A stretch of DNA of 34,996 nucleotides, from assembly GCA_016215025.1 (NCBI GenBank), contig JACRMI010000112.1, positions 1 to 34,996 of the forward strand, written 5' to 3'. The notes under the pieces were generated by a model. It saw only the letters and a list, made by a program, of their open reading frames with translations, searched no databases and was not told the origin of the DNA. This document shows, piece after piece, positions 1 through 7,582 of the stretch. This stretch comes from Chloroflexota bacterium (GTDB taxonomy: Bacteria; Chloroflexota; Anaerolineae; UBA4142). Position 1 is the first letter of the stretch, and every line of letters starts with the position of its first letter. The position numbers and the translations under genes were made by a program.

Positions 1-1
1 C

Positions 2-121
2 AATCACGGACTGGACGGTTTCGAGCGCTGGATCGGTTGGGGCATCATCGTCGCTAACTTGGTAGTGATCGCCCGAAAACTTCACAACCGCCGTCGCGGC
101 TCGAAACGTCAAGCAAAATGA
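2..121 (+). CDS. Transposase, C-terminal fragment (5' part outside window)
   Basis: Frame 2 is open from the window edge to the TGA at 119-121 and encodes the last 39 residues of a protein. It carries the motif HGLDGFERWIGWG followed by a hydrophobic stretch and a basic tail. This Gly-Leu-Asp-Gly-Phe block resembles the extreme C-terminus of ISNCY-type DDE transposases. It cannot be told whether the gene is intact upstream. No terminal inverted repeat is recognised between this stop and the next gene, so the element boundary is undefined. Confidence 0.55.
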   Translation, partial: NHGLDGFERWIGWGIIVANLVVIARKLHNRRRGSKRQAK

Positions 122-150
122 ATTTTCCGACAAGAACTAGGTAGAGATTG

Positions 151-213
151 GCGACGCACCACGCTTCGCGTGAGCGGAGCGCAAAGCACGGAGTCGAAGG
201 AAGAGTGCGTCGC
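151..213. repeat. Intergenic palindromic repeat
   Basis: Perfect 9-bp arms GCGACGCAC (151-159) and GTGCGTCGC (205-213) enclose a GC-rich core with an inner CGCTTCGCG palindrome. The core words (gagcggagcg, gagtcgaag) recur at 1007-1093. It belongs to a set of small palindromic intergenic repeats scattered over this window. Confidence 0.6.
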
Positions 214-241
214 AAATTTTAGATGCATCGACGCACGGCTA

Positions 242-269
242 TTGACTTACGTACCAGTTTGAGTATACT
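242..269 (+). promoter_or_regulatory. Sigma-70-type promoter of the zinc protease gene
   Basis: TTGACT (242-247), a 16-bp spacer and TATACT (264-269) lie 38 bp ahead of the ATG at 307. Both hexamers match the consensus at five of six positions. Confidence 0.6.
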
Positions 270-306
270 TGATTTCATCAAGCTCCGCGTTCTCTAAGGA
301 TTTAAA

Positions 307-1005
307 ATGTACGGTTTTTTCTTTGATCCAATGTATTTGCTCTTTGCCATGCCAGCATTATTGCTGGCAATGTTTGCTCAGTGGAAAGTCAGTTCCACAT
401 ACGCAAAGTATACCCAAGTCCGCAACGTTAGAAACATTTCGGGTGCTCAAGCGGCAGAGTACCTTTTGCGTGCAAACGGTTTGAATTTGAATGTCAGCGG
501 CACGCCCGGTCAATTGACCGACCACTACGATCCGCGCAATAAAACACTGTATCTATCGCAAGGCGTGGCGCAAACGCCGTCCGTTGCTTCGCTTGCAATC
601 GTCGCACACGAAGTCGGTCATGCGGTTCAGGATTCGCAGGGTTATGCGCCAATGCGGTTGCGCGCATTTCTCGTCGCGCCCGCGAGTGTGGGACCTTGGG
701 TGGGCTATATCTTGTTTATCATCGGTATCTTTTTGAACTTTACCGGTTTAGTGTGGCTCGGCATCTTTTTCTTTTCGGCAAGCTTAATCTTTGCGCTGGC
801 TACTTTGCCGGTCGAGTTCAACGCTAGCCAACGTGCGCTGGCAATGTTGCGTTCGAGCGCGCTCGTCGGTCAAGGTGAAGTTGAAGCTGCACAATCGGTA
901 CTGACTGCTGCCGCGTTGACGTATGTCGCCGCTGCTGCGCAATCCTTGTCAACTTTGCTGTATTACGTTTTCGTGGCGCTAAATCTCGGACGCCGTAGAG
1001 ACTAG
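307..1005 (+). CDS. Membrane zinc metallopeptidase, YugP family
   Basis: A 232-residue integral membrane protein of the YugP-type zinc peptidase family (Pfam Zn_peptidase_2). The HExxH zinc site is HEVGH at residues 101-105. The third ligand is probably Glu170 in LPVEFNAS. A hydrophobic N-terminal segment (about residues 8-24) and two membrane spans (about 125-147 and 150-168) bracket the catalytic helix, with a further hydrophobic stretch near the C-terminus. Length and order fit the family. The ATG is preceded by AAGGA and a good promoter. The physiological substrate of this family is not established; a role in membrane protein turnover is inferred only from topology. The gene stands alone, between a transposase remnant and rlmN. 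Confidence 0.9.
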   Translation: MYGFFFDPMYLLFAMPALLLAMFAQWKVSSTYAKYTQVRNVRNISGAQAAEYLLRANGLNLNVSGTPGQLTDHYDPRNKTLYLSQGVAQTPSVASLAIVAHEVGHAVQDSQGYAPMRLRAFLVAPASVGPWVGYILFIIGIFLNFTGLVWLGIFFFSASLIFALATLPVEFNASQRALAMLRSSALVGQGEVEAAQSVLTAAALTYVAAAAQSLSTLLYYVFVALNLGRRRD

Positions 1006-1006
1006 A

Positions 1007-1093
1007 AATTTGCGCCGCATCCTGAGCGGAATGAAATGGAGTCGAAGTCCGCGGCGCTCCGCTCACACGCAGCGTGAAGGTGTGTCGCAAATT
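1007..1093. repeat. Intergenic palindromic repeat
   Basis: AATTTGCG (1007-1014) and CGCAAATT (1086-1093) form the outer arms around a GC-rich core that shares gagtcgaag with the repeat at 151-213. It fills nearly all of the gap before rlmN, so the rlmN start lacks an obvious Shine-Dalgarno sequence. Confidence 0.55.
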
Positions 1094-1098
1094 CCACA

Positions 1099-2211
1099 AT
1101 GATTGATCTATTGAACCTTACCAAAACAGAAATGCGCGACCTGTTCGCTTCGTGGAGCGAACCAACGTATCGCGCCAATCAGATTGACCAATGGGTTTAT
1201 CGCGAGCACGTCACCGATTTTGATTCGATGACGAACCTGCCTCGCGATTTGCGTGCGCGCTTGACAGAATCTGCAACCATCGGCGCGCCGAAAACGATTG
1301 CGGAAACTGAATCCGCCGATGGATTGACGCGTAAAGCGCTGCTGCAATTATTCGATGGACAAACTATCGAAACGGTGTTGATGCTATATCCCGATGCGCC
1401 CGGCAGTCCAGAGGACGATGCTCAGCCAGGCATCAAGCGTCGCACCGTTTGCATCTCGACACAGGTCGGCTGCCCCATCGGTTGTCCGTTCTGCGCGACG
1501 GGACAAGCGGGCTTTATTCGAAATTTGACCGCTAGCGAAATCGTCGCTCAAGTGCTGCACTTTGCGCGCGAAGGATCGCCCATCACGAACGTCGTCATCA
1601 TGGGCATGGGCGAACCGTTTATGAAATTCAACGTGACGTGGCAAGCGATTCAATCGCTGACGGATCCTGACCGACTAGGTCTGGGCGCACGACACATCAC
1701 AGTTTCGACATCGGGCGAAGTACCTGGCATTGAGCAAATGACACACAAAGAATTGCAGATCAATCTTGCTGTGTCGCTCCATGCGCCTGACGACGAATTG
1801 CGCAATGTGCTTGTGCCACTCAATCGCAAGTTTCCGCTTAAAACATTGATGCGCGCCGTGCGGTCCTACACCGAACAAACTCGGCGTCGCGTGACGTTCG
1901 AGTACGCGTTGATGGATGGCATCAACGACAAGCCAGAACAAGCACGGGCGCTGACGCAGTTGTTACGCAAACAGTTGTGCCACGTCAATCTGATTCCGCT
2001 CAACCCAACGACCGCATCGCCGTACGGACGAACACCCTACGAGCGCGTCAAGCAATTCGAGCGAATATTACTCAACGCCAACATCCCGACGACGCTTCGG
2101 GTTGAAAAAGGAATTGAGATTGCAGCGGGATGTGGGCAGTTGAGGCAAGTGGTAGGGCGCAAGGCACAAGAAACAAGACACTTGCAGAACGAGAGAAATC
2201 AAGCAGCGTAA
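1099..2211 (+). CDS. rlmN: 23S rRNA (adenine2503-C2)/tRNA methyltransferase RlmN
   Basis: A radical SAM enzyme of 370 residues that methylates C2 of A2503 in 23S rRNA and A37 in some tRNAs. The 4Fe-4S cluster motif CPIGCPFC gives Cys125, Cys129 and Cys132. A GMGEPF motif (SAM binding) follows. The second catalytic cysteine is Cys345 in AAGCGQL near the C-terminus, and Cys118 lies in the conserved block before the cluster. All residues needed for the dual-cysteine mechanism are therefore present. The N-terminal helical RNA-binding domain (about residues 1-90) is also there. The ATG at 1099 is used because homology begins at once, although no clear ribosome binding site precedes it. Confidence 0.95.
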   Translation: MIDLLNLTKTEMRDLFASWSEPTYRANQIDQWVYREHVTDFDSMTNLPRDLRARLTESATIGAPKTIAETESADGLTRKALLQLFDGQTIETVLMLYPDAPGSPEDDAQPGIKRRTVCISTQVGCPIGCPFCATGQAGFIRNLTASEIVAQVLHFAREGSPITNVVIMGMGEPFMKFNVTWQAIQSLTDPDRLGLGARHITVSTSGEVPGIEQMTHKELQINLAVSLHAPDDELRNVLVPLNRKFPLKTLMRAVRSYTEQTRRRVTFEYALMDGINDKPEQARALTQLLRKQLCHVNLIPLNPTTASPYGRTPYERVKQFERILLNANIPTTLRVEKGIEIAAGCGQLRQVVGRKAQETRHLQNERNQAA

Positions 2212-2212
2212 T

Positions 2213-2677
2213 ATGAATGATAAAAAATTGGATGGACGATTACCACCAAATCCATTTGGCGAAATAAGTGAATCTCAAGATGCAGTAGCAAACATCTGTC
2301 GCCTCCCAGTTGATTTCAAAACCTTACGGACGTTCAGCGTGATTGATCTTGTTCAGCGATCTGGGATTATTAATGAACCACAGGCACTTAGTTATGACAG
2401 TATCATTAAATACCTTCGTGACCATAGTGAGCTGATTGAGGCTTGGCTCATTCACTCTGATGACCAAAGATGCTCGCCCAGTTGGTATTTTTATAGAGGA
2501 TATAAAACAGAAGAAGAGGGAAAATGGGTCGTAGGTTTTTCTCCTGATACCGGGCATTTCGAGGATGGCGAGCGCCTGTTCTTCGAGGATCCATTTGAAG
2601 CTTGCGCTAACTTTATTATTCGCTACGTCAACCGGACTCCTGCCATGAGGTCTCCACAACATCCGCACCATGATTAA
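2213..2677 (+). CDS. Hypothetical protein, 154 residues
   Basis: Not recognised. The ORF starts one base after the rlmN stop and overlaps the first 8 bases of rpe, so it is probably co-transcribed with both. It is a soluble, acidic protein without a signal peptide or membrane span. The N-terminal third is polar; the centre has SPSWYFYRGYK and the C-terminal part EDGERLFFEDPFEACANF, rich in aromatic residues. This gives it the feel of a small globular protein of the immunity-protein or SMI1-like size class, but no family can be named. Its base composition is visibly more AT-rich than that of its neighbours, which suggests later acquisition. No Shine-Dalgarno sequence is seen, so translation may be coupled to rlmN. 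Confidence 0.7.
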   Translation: MNDKKLDGRLPPNPFGEISESQDAVANICRLPVDFKTLRTFSVIDLVQRSGIINEPQALSYDSIIKYLRDHSELIEAWLIHSDDQRCSPSWYFYRGYKTEEEGKWVVGFSPDTGHFEDGERLFFEDPFEACANFIIRYVNRTPAMRSPQHPHHD

Positions 2678-3326
2678 AATCTCGTCTTCCATTCTCGCCT
2701 CGGACTTTGCACGGCTGGGTGAGCAAATCAAAGAGGCGGATGACGCCGGAGCAGATTACATCCACGTCGATGTGATGGATGGACACTTTGTTCCGAATCT
2801 GACCATCGGTCCCGTCGTCGTATCGTGGATTCGTCCCGTAACCAAGAAACCGTTCGACGTGCATTTGATGATCGAATCACCGGAGAAATACATCGACGAT
2901 TTTGCGAACGCGGGAGCAGACATTATCACGGTGCAGCAAGAAGCCACGGTCCATTTGCACCGCATCGTCGAACAGATTAAGGGGTTTAACAAGAAGGCGG
3001 GTGTTGCAATCAACCCGGCAACGCCTATCGGAACACTAGAGGAAATTCTGCCGTTCATCGATTTGGTCTTGGTGATGACGGTGAATCCGGGCTTTGGCGG
3101 ACAATCTTTCATTCAAACTATGCCGCAAAAGATTGCCGCTATGCGCAAGATGATCGACGCAAGAAAGTTCGACATTGAGCTTGAAGTGGACGGCGGCATC
3201 AACGCCGAGACCGCACCAACCGTAGTTGCCGCCGGTGCGCGGGTGCTCGTTGCCGGCAGCGCGATATTTAACAAGCGAGAGAGTATAACGCAAGCGATGC
3301 AACGATTGAGGGAAAGCGCAAAATGA
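2670..3326 (+). CDS. rpe: Ribulose-phosphate 3-epimerase
   Basis: A TIM-barrel enzyme of 218 residues interconverting ribulose 5-phosphate and xylulose 5-phosphate in the pentose phosphate pathway. Visible family blocks are HVDVMDGHFVPN (metal ligand His32, catalytic Asp34), VMTVNPGFGGQ (phosphate loop) and EVDGGIN (catalytic/metal ligand Asp174). The block that is usually T-x-H-x-E-A reads TVQQEA, so the second histidine metal ligand is replaced by Gln89 (CAG, 2934-2936). The ATG overlaps the end of the preceding gene by 8 bases. A hairpin just after the stop separates it from convergent rpmB. Family assignment is sure; full activity is less so because of the His-to-Gln change. Confidence 0.92.
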   Translation: MIKISSSILASDFARLGEQIKEADDAGADYIHVDVMDGHFVPNLTIGPVVVSWIRPVTKKPFDVHLMIESPEKYIDDFANAGADIITVQQEATVHLHRIVEQIKGFNKKAGVAINPATPIGTLEEILPFIDLVLVMTVNPGFGGQSFIQTMPQKIAAMRKMIDARKFDIELEVDGGINAETAPTVVAAGARVLVAGSAIFNKRESITQAMQRLRESAK

Positions 3327-3360
3327 AAACCAGCGACTCGAAGGTGAGACGCTGGTTCAA
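3326..3360. terminator. Bidirectional terminator between rpe and rpmB
   Basis: AACCAGCG (3328-3335) pairs with CGCTGGTT (3350-3357). On the minus strand the stem is followed by TTTTCATTTT, so it best serves rpmB; it can also stop rpe transcripts. Confidence 0.6.
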
Positions 3361-3378
3361 TGTTCCCAAAGACGAATC

Positions 3379-3564
3379 TTATCCGTTTTTGTTGAGCGTG
3401 CGCAAGCAGTTCGTGCAAACATTCAATTTCTGTTTCTTGCCCTTGTAAACCAAGGATCGCTTGCTAATGTTGGGCATAAACCGTCGGTTCGTTGCATTCA
3501 TTGCGTGACTTCGGGAATGACCGTACAACGGACCCTTGCCGCAAATTTCGCATCGCTGTGCCAT
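3379..3564 (-). CDS. rpmB: 50S ribosomal protein L28
   Basis: A 61-residue basic protein of the large ribosomal subunit. It starts MAQRCEICGKGPLYGHSRSH and carries the zinc-ribbon pairs CEIC (Cys5, Cys8) and CTNC (Cys50, Cys53), so it is the zinc-binding form of L28. The ATG (3562-3564 on the minus strand) has a strong AAAGGAG site upstream, which decides against the longer upstream reading. It is divergent from the Asp23 gene; rpmB next to Asp23 and FakA genes is the order known from Firmicutes. Confidence 0.95.
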   Translation of the reverse strand: MAQRCEICGKGPLYGHSRSHAMNATNRRFMPNISKRSLVYKGKKQKLNVCTNCLRTLNKNG

Positions 3565-3611
3565 AAGTATCAACTCCTTTCGATAATTCCACTGACCGGA
3601 CAACGGTCGAG

Positions 3612-3640
3612 ATAATAGCACAAACCTTGGTTTTAAGCAA
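3612..3640 (-). promoter_or_regulatory. Sigma-70-type promoter of rpmB
   Basis: Read on the minus strand: TTGCTT (3640-3635), 17-bp spacer, TATTAT (3617-3612). It sits about 50 bp ahead of the rpmB start codon. Confidence 0.6.
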
Positions 3641-3691
3641 ATTACATAGCGAATCATCGCCTCATATGGAGAATCATCAAAGGCAGACAGT

Positions 3692-4048
3692 ATGACTGAG
3701 GAAACTTTTCTAGGTCGAATTGAAATCTCGCCCACCGCCATTGCCAGTCTGGCCGGGCAAGCCGTCTTGGAATGCTACGGCGTCGTCGGTATGGCGAACA
3801 AGAACTTTAGCGCAGGTATCGTCGAAGTATTGTCGCGCGGCAACGTTCGCAAAGGCGTGGACGTGAAGGTGATCGAACATCAAGTCTACATCGATCTCTA
3901 CGTCGTCATTCAACACGGCACGCGCATTTCCGAAGTTGCGCACGGCATCATGAACCGCGTCAAGTTCGTCGTCGAAAAAGCTCTGGGGCTGGACGTGGCG
4001 CAAGTCAATGTCCACGTTCAGGGTTTGCACATCGACGAGCATTCATGA
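3692..4048 (+). CDS. Asp23/Gls24 family protein (YloU-like)
   Basis: A 118-residue protein of the Asp23/Gls24 family (DUF322). It opens with the family pattern G-x-I-x-I-x-x-x-A-I-x-x-x-A (GRIEISPTAIASLAGQAV) and continues with alternating short strands and a C-terminal V-N-V-H-V-x-G motif. Asp23 proteins are small cytoplasmic or membrane-associated envelope-stress proteins; in Firmicutes the YloU copy lies directly before fakA/yloV, exactly as here. An AAAGG site precedes the ATG. A second family member lies at 14549-14911. Confidence 0.9.
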   Translation: MTEETFLGRIEISPTAIASLAGQAVLECYGVVGMANKNFSAGIVEVLSRGNVRKGVDVKVIEHQVYIDLYVVIQHGTRISEVAHGIMNRVKFVVEKALGLDVAQVNVHVQGLHIDEHS

Positions 4049-4076
4049 TCTAAATTTACACGGATCGGGGGAAGTC

Positions 4077-5735
4077 TTGGCAGAAGATCAATCTCAAGCG
4101 ACGCAGCTTGAACCACTCCCAGCCCTCAAAGCAATCGGCGGACAAGAACTCAAGCAATTGTTTTCCGCTAGCACCGCCTGGCTGGAACGACATTCGGCGT
4201 ACGTCAACAGTCTCAACGTGTTTCCGGTACCGGATGGCGATTCTGGAACGAACATGTTGTTGACGATGCAAGCAGCCGTCAAAGAGGTCGGCAATTCGCC
4301 GGAGCATTCGGCGGGCGTGATTTCAAAAGCGCTGTCGCACGGCGCATTGCTTGGCGCACGTGGAAATTCAGGCGTCATTCTTTCGCAGATCATTCGCGGC
4401 TTTTCGCGCGTCATCGAAAAGAAAGATTTTATCACGGCGACCGATTTTGCGGCGGCGATGGTTGAAGGTGCACGAACCGCGTACAAAGGCGTAGTGAAAC
4501 CGGTCGAAGGCACGATTCTCACGGTCTGTCGCGAATCTGCTGATGCGGCGACGATTGCAGCCGCGCAAAGCGATGACATTCGCGCCGTGCTTTCCAAAAC
4601 AGTGGATGCTGCGCGGATGTCCGTCATCAAGACGCCGATGCTTTTGCCGGTGTTGAAAGAAGCCGGCGTGGTCGATGCAGGCGGACAAGGTTTGCTCGTG
4701 CTGCTCGAAGGCGCGCTCAAGTACTTGAACGGCGAGCCGATGGAAGTTTCGGCAGGCGGCGGCGGTGCGCAAGCACTTGAGCAATTAACACACGAGGAAG
4801 GCTGGGGATTCGACATTCAGTTCCACATTCGTGGGAATGCTCTGGATGTCGATGGCATCCGCGACAAAATCGCCAGCATGGGCGAATCGGCATTGATCGT
4901 TGGCGACAATTCGCTCATCAAGGTTCACGTCCACGCCCCTACCCCCGGCGAAATTCTCAACTATGGCTGTTCCGTCGGCATCATCACGAACATTATCGTC
5001 GAGAACATGCAAGAGCAGTACATCGATTTCATGGCAGGACAAACGAGCACACGCCCACCTGTTACTGCCGATGAGATTGCCGGTATCGCAACCGTAAGCG
5101 TTGCCCCAGGCGCTGGATTAGCGCGCGTGTACGAAAGCCTTGGCGTCGGCAAGATTGTTTCCGGCGGACAGACGATGAATCCCAGCACAGAAGATTTTCT
5201 CAAAGCTATTGATGCTGTCAAGAGTCAGCAAGTCATTATCTTGCCCAACAACAAGAACATCATTCTAGCGGCTGAACAAGCCCAAAAATTGGCAAAGAAA
5301 AATGTTGCGATTGTGCCGACCAAAACCATTCCCCAGGGCATCGCCGCGTTGCTCGCGTTCAATTTCCAAAGCGATCTTGAAACGAACGCCAAAGCGATGG
5401 AGCGCGCCGCGAAACACATTCGCACGCTCGAAATTACAATCGCCACTCGCACCGTCAAGCTTGATGGGATCGAAGTCAAAGAAGGCAACTTTATCGGCTT
5501 GATCGACGACGAGCTGGCAGGCGCAAATGAGAACAGCACGTCACTAACCATTGAACTGCTCGAAAAAATCGGCGCGCAGGACAACGAGATAATCACGTTG
5601 TACTATGGTGACACGGTTTCTGCGCGCGACGCCGAAGCGTTGGCCGAACAAATTCGTCAAGTATTCCCCTCGCAAGAAATCGAAATCGTCAACGGCGGGC
5701 AACCGCATTACCATTACATTATTTCCGTCGAATAG
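4077..5735 (+). CDS. fakA: Fatty acid kinase, FakA-type (DAK phosphatase/YloV family)
   Basis: A predicted catalytic subunit of fatty acid kinase, which phosphorylates fatty acids presented by DegV/FakB proteins for acylation of glycerol phosphate. The N-terminal DhaL-like domain has the nucleotide/Mg site PVPDGDSGTNM (Asp53, Asp55, Asn59) and HGALLGARGNSG. A middle domain and a C-terminal DegV-like domain follow. I use the TTG at 4077 because GGGGGAAG stands just before it and the resulting 552 residues match the usual YloV length. An ATG at 4008 in the same frame would overlap the Asp23 gene by 41 bases and add 23 unrelated residues. Two DegV genes follow directly, which supports the kinase/binding-protein pairing. 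Confidence 0.88.
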   Translation: MAEDQSQATQLEPLPALKAIGGQELKQLFSASTAWLERHSAYVNSLNVFPVPDGDSGTNMLLTMQAAVKEVGNSPEHSAGVISKALSHGALLGARGNSGVILSQIIRGFSRVIEKKDFITATDFAAAMVEGARTAYKGVVKPVEGTILTVCRESADAATIAAAQSDDIRAVLSKTVDAARMSVIKTPMLLPVLKEAGVVDAGGQGLLVLLEGALKYLNGEPMEVSAGGGGAQALEQLTHEEGWGFDIQFHIRGNALDVDGIRDKIASMGESALIVGDNSLIKVHVHAPTPGEILNYGCSVGIITNIIVENMQEQYIDFMAGQTSTRPPVTADEIAGIATVSVAPGAGLARVYESLGVGKIVSGGQTMNPSTEDFLKAIDAVKSQQVIILPNNKNIILAAEQAQKLAKKNVAIVPTKTIPQGIAALLAFNFQSDLETNAKAMERAAKHIRTLEITIATRTVKLDGIEVKEGNFIGLIDDELAGANENSTSLTIELLEKIGAQDNEIITLYYGDTVSARDAEALAEQIRQVFPSQEIEIVNGGQPHYHYIISVE

Positions 5736-5742
5736 AGTAAAC

Positions 5743-6585
5743 ATGGGTCGAGTAAAAATTGTAACTGATAGCACTGCTGACATGCCACCCGAAGTGGTGG
5801 AAGAGTTGGGCATTACCATTTTGCCACTTTCGATTCACTTGGGACAAAAAGCGTTGCGCGATGGAATCGACATTACGCCAGCCGATTTCGTGGCACGCAT
5901 GGCAAACGCCCCCACACCTCCGACGACGACCTCGCCCACCCAGAAGCAATTCGAAGACACTTTTACCGAATTGACCAAAGGCGGCGGTGAAGTTGTTTCG
6001 ATTCACGTGTCGAGCAAGTTAAGCACAACGTTTCGCAATGCTCAACGCGCCGCACTGCCACTCCTGGGTCGCAGCAAAATTGTTGTGATCGATTCGCAGC
6101 TTCTCACCGTTGGTTTGGGAATGCTTGTCACCGCCGCAGGTCGCGCGGCTGCGCGCGGCGATTCGCTCGACGAAGTGGTGAAGCTGATTCGCGGCATGAT
6201 TCCGCGCATCTACATCGGCTTTTTCGTCGAGACGCTCGACTATCTCGAGCGCGGCGGACGCATCGGCAAAGCGCAAGCGCTGCTCGGCAACATGCTCAGC
6301 ATCAAGCCGATCCTCATTCTCGAAGAAGGCGAAATCGTCGCGCTGGAAAAAGTTCGCACGCGCACCAAAGCCATCGAAAAGCTAGTCGAGTTCATCACCG
6401 AATTTACGCATATTCAGAAAATGGTGGTTCTGCACGGCAATACGCCTGAAGATGTCGCGATGTTGATCGAACAAACGAATTTGCTGATGCCCAACCTCGA
6501 TATTTCCGTCGATCATTACGGGCCATCGACTGCCACGCATGTTGGAACCGACGCGATTGGCGTGGTCGTGTACGAAGGCATGTAG
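5743..6585 (+). CDS. DegV family fatty-acid-binding protein (FakB-type), copy 1
   Basis: 280 residues, full length for DegV/FakB proteins, which bind a fatty acid and present it to FakA. Visible blocks are the N-terminal KIVTDSTADMPPEV, the TTTSPTQKQF loop (T-S-x-P-type fatty-acid carboxylate site), SSKLSTTFRNAQ, and LDYLERGGRIGKAQA. The ATG at 5743 is chosen because the conserved KIVTDS begins three residues later; an in-frame ATG at 5605 lies inside fakA and adds unrelated residues. The gene starts 7 bases after the fakA stop and is followed 8 bases later by a paralogue. Confidence 0.9.
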   Translation: MGRVKIVTDSTADMPPEVVEELGITILPLSIHLGQKALRDGIDITPADFVARMANAPTPPTTTSPTQKQFEDTFTELTKGGGEVVSIHVSSKLSTTFRNAQRAALPLLGRSKIVVIDSQLLTVGLGMLVTAAGRAAARGDSLDEVVKLIRGMIPRIYIGFFVETLDYLERGGRIGKAQALLGNMLSIKPILILEEGEIVALEKVRTRTKAIEKLVEFITEFTHIQKMVVLHGNTPEDVAMLIEQTNLLMPNLDISVDHYGPSTATHVGTDAIGVVVYEGM

Positions 6586-6593
6586 GCAAAAAA

Positions 6594-7436
6594 ATGCCCA
6601 ACGTCAAAATCGTCACGGATAGCTTGGCGGACATTCCAGCTCCGATTCTCAAAGAGTTGGACATTACCACCATTCCATGCGTCGTCCGTTTTGGCGATCA
6701 TGAGTTCCACGACCGTGTCGATTTGTTTCCTTCCGAGTTCTATCAAAAGCTCCGTCACAGTCCAGTCTTGCCTAGCACATCGCAACCTGCCATCGGCGTT
6801 TTTGAAGACATGTATCGCAAACTCTCTGAATCGACGAATCAGATTTTGGCGATTCATACGATTGCATCGCTCAGCGGAATTTACAATGCGTCACGCGTTG
6901 CTGCGGAAAATGTAAAGACCGCGCGCATCGAATTGATCGATTCGAGACAAGTCACCATGTCGTTGGGCTGGCTCGTCATCCAAGCAGCGCGCGCTGCCAA
7001 AGATGGTCACTCGCTCGACGAAATCAAACAGATCGTCGAAGATACAAAGAACCGCGTCCATATCATTGCCATGCTCGACACGCTCGAATATGCGCAGCGC
7101 GGCGGGCGCTTGGGCAAAGGCAAAGCCTTGGTCGGCACCTTGTTGAATGTCAAGCCATTGCTCTCGGTGATCGATGGCGAAATCATGCCGGTCGAAAATG
7201 TGCGGACGCAAAAACGCGCGTTGCAACGTTTGGTCGAAATCGTTCTCGGATCGGGACCGATTCAAGAATTGTCGGTGATTCACGCCGAAGCGCTCGACCA
7301 TGCCAAAACTCTGCGCGAAATGCTCGCCGAGACATTTCCCGAAGAACATATCGTCATGAGTGAAACGGGACCAGTGCTTGGCTCACACGTTGGCCCAGGC
7401 GCGGTCGGTATTGCGTGGATTACAGGAAAATATTAG
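6594..7436 (+). CDS. DegV family fatty-acid-binding protein (FakB-type), copy 2
   Basis: A 280-residue paralogue of the preceding gene. It has the same landmarks: KIVTDSLADIPAPI, LPSTSQPAIGVFE (fatty-acid carboxylate loop), IASLSGIYNASR and LEYAQRGGRLGKGKA. Bacteria with FakA often hold two or more FakB proteins of different acyl specificity. The tandem arrangement with clear divergence suggests that here too, but the specificities cannot be read from sequence. It is probably the last gene of the Asp23-fakA-degV-degV operon, since a palindromic repeat separates it from recG. Confidence 0.9.
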   Translation: MPNVKIVTDSLADIPAPILKELDITTIPCVVRFGDHEFHDRVDLFPSEFYQKLRHSPVLPSTSQPAIGVFEDMYRKLSESTNQILAIHTIASLSGIYNASRVAAENVKTARIELIDSRQVTMSLGWLVIQAARAAKDGHSLDEIKQIVEDTKNRVHIIAMLDTLEYAQRGGRLGKGKALVGTLLNVKPLLSVIDGEIMPVENVRTQKRALQRLVEIVLGSGPIQELSVIHAEALDHAKTLREMLAETFPEEHIVMSETGPVLGSHVGPGAVGIAWITGKY

Positions 7437-7473
7437 TAGCGAACGAATGCCGTTTCGTTCGCTCTGCAAGGCA

Positions 7474-7554
7474 TGTCATTTCGAGCGCAGCAAGAAATCT
7501 CGGATTTCCTTACGCAAGATTTCTCGTCGGCAAAACCGCCTCCTCGAAATGACA
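7474..7554. repeat. Intergenic palindromic repeat (TGTCATTTCGAG type)
   Basis: Perfect 12-bp arms TGTCATTTCGAG (7474-7485) and CTCGAAATGACA (7543-7554), with an inner pair AGAAATCT (7493-7500) / AGATTTCT (7517-7524). It fills most of the 146-bp gap between the second degV and recG. It looks like a dispersed REP-like element rather than a terminator, as there is no T-run. Confidence 0.75.
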
Positions 7555-7582
7555 GCTGGCTGATTGATGATAGAGGGATCGA

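Noticed and set aside
5605..5742. N-terminal extension of the first DegV protein
   Set aside because: It lies wholly within fakA in another frame and shares nothing with DegV proteins; the ATG at 5743 fits the family.
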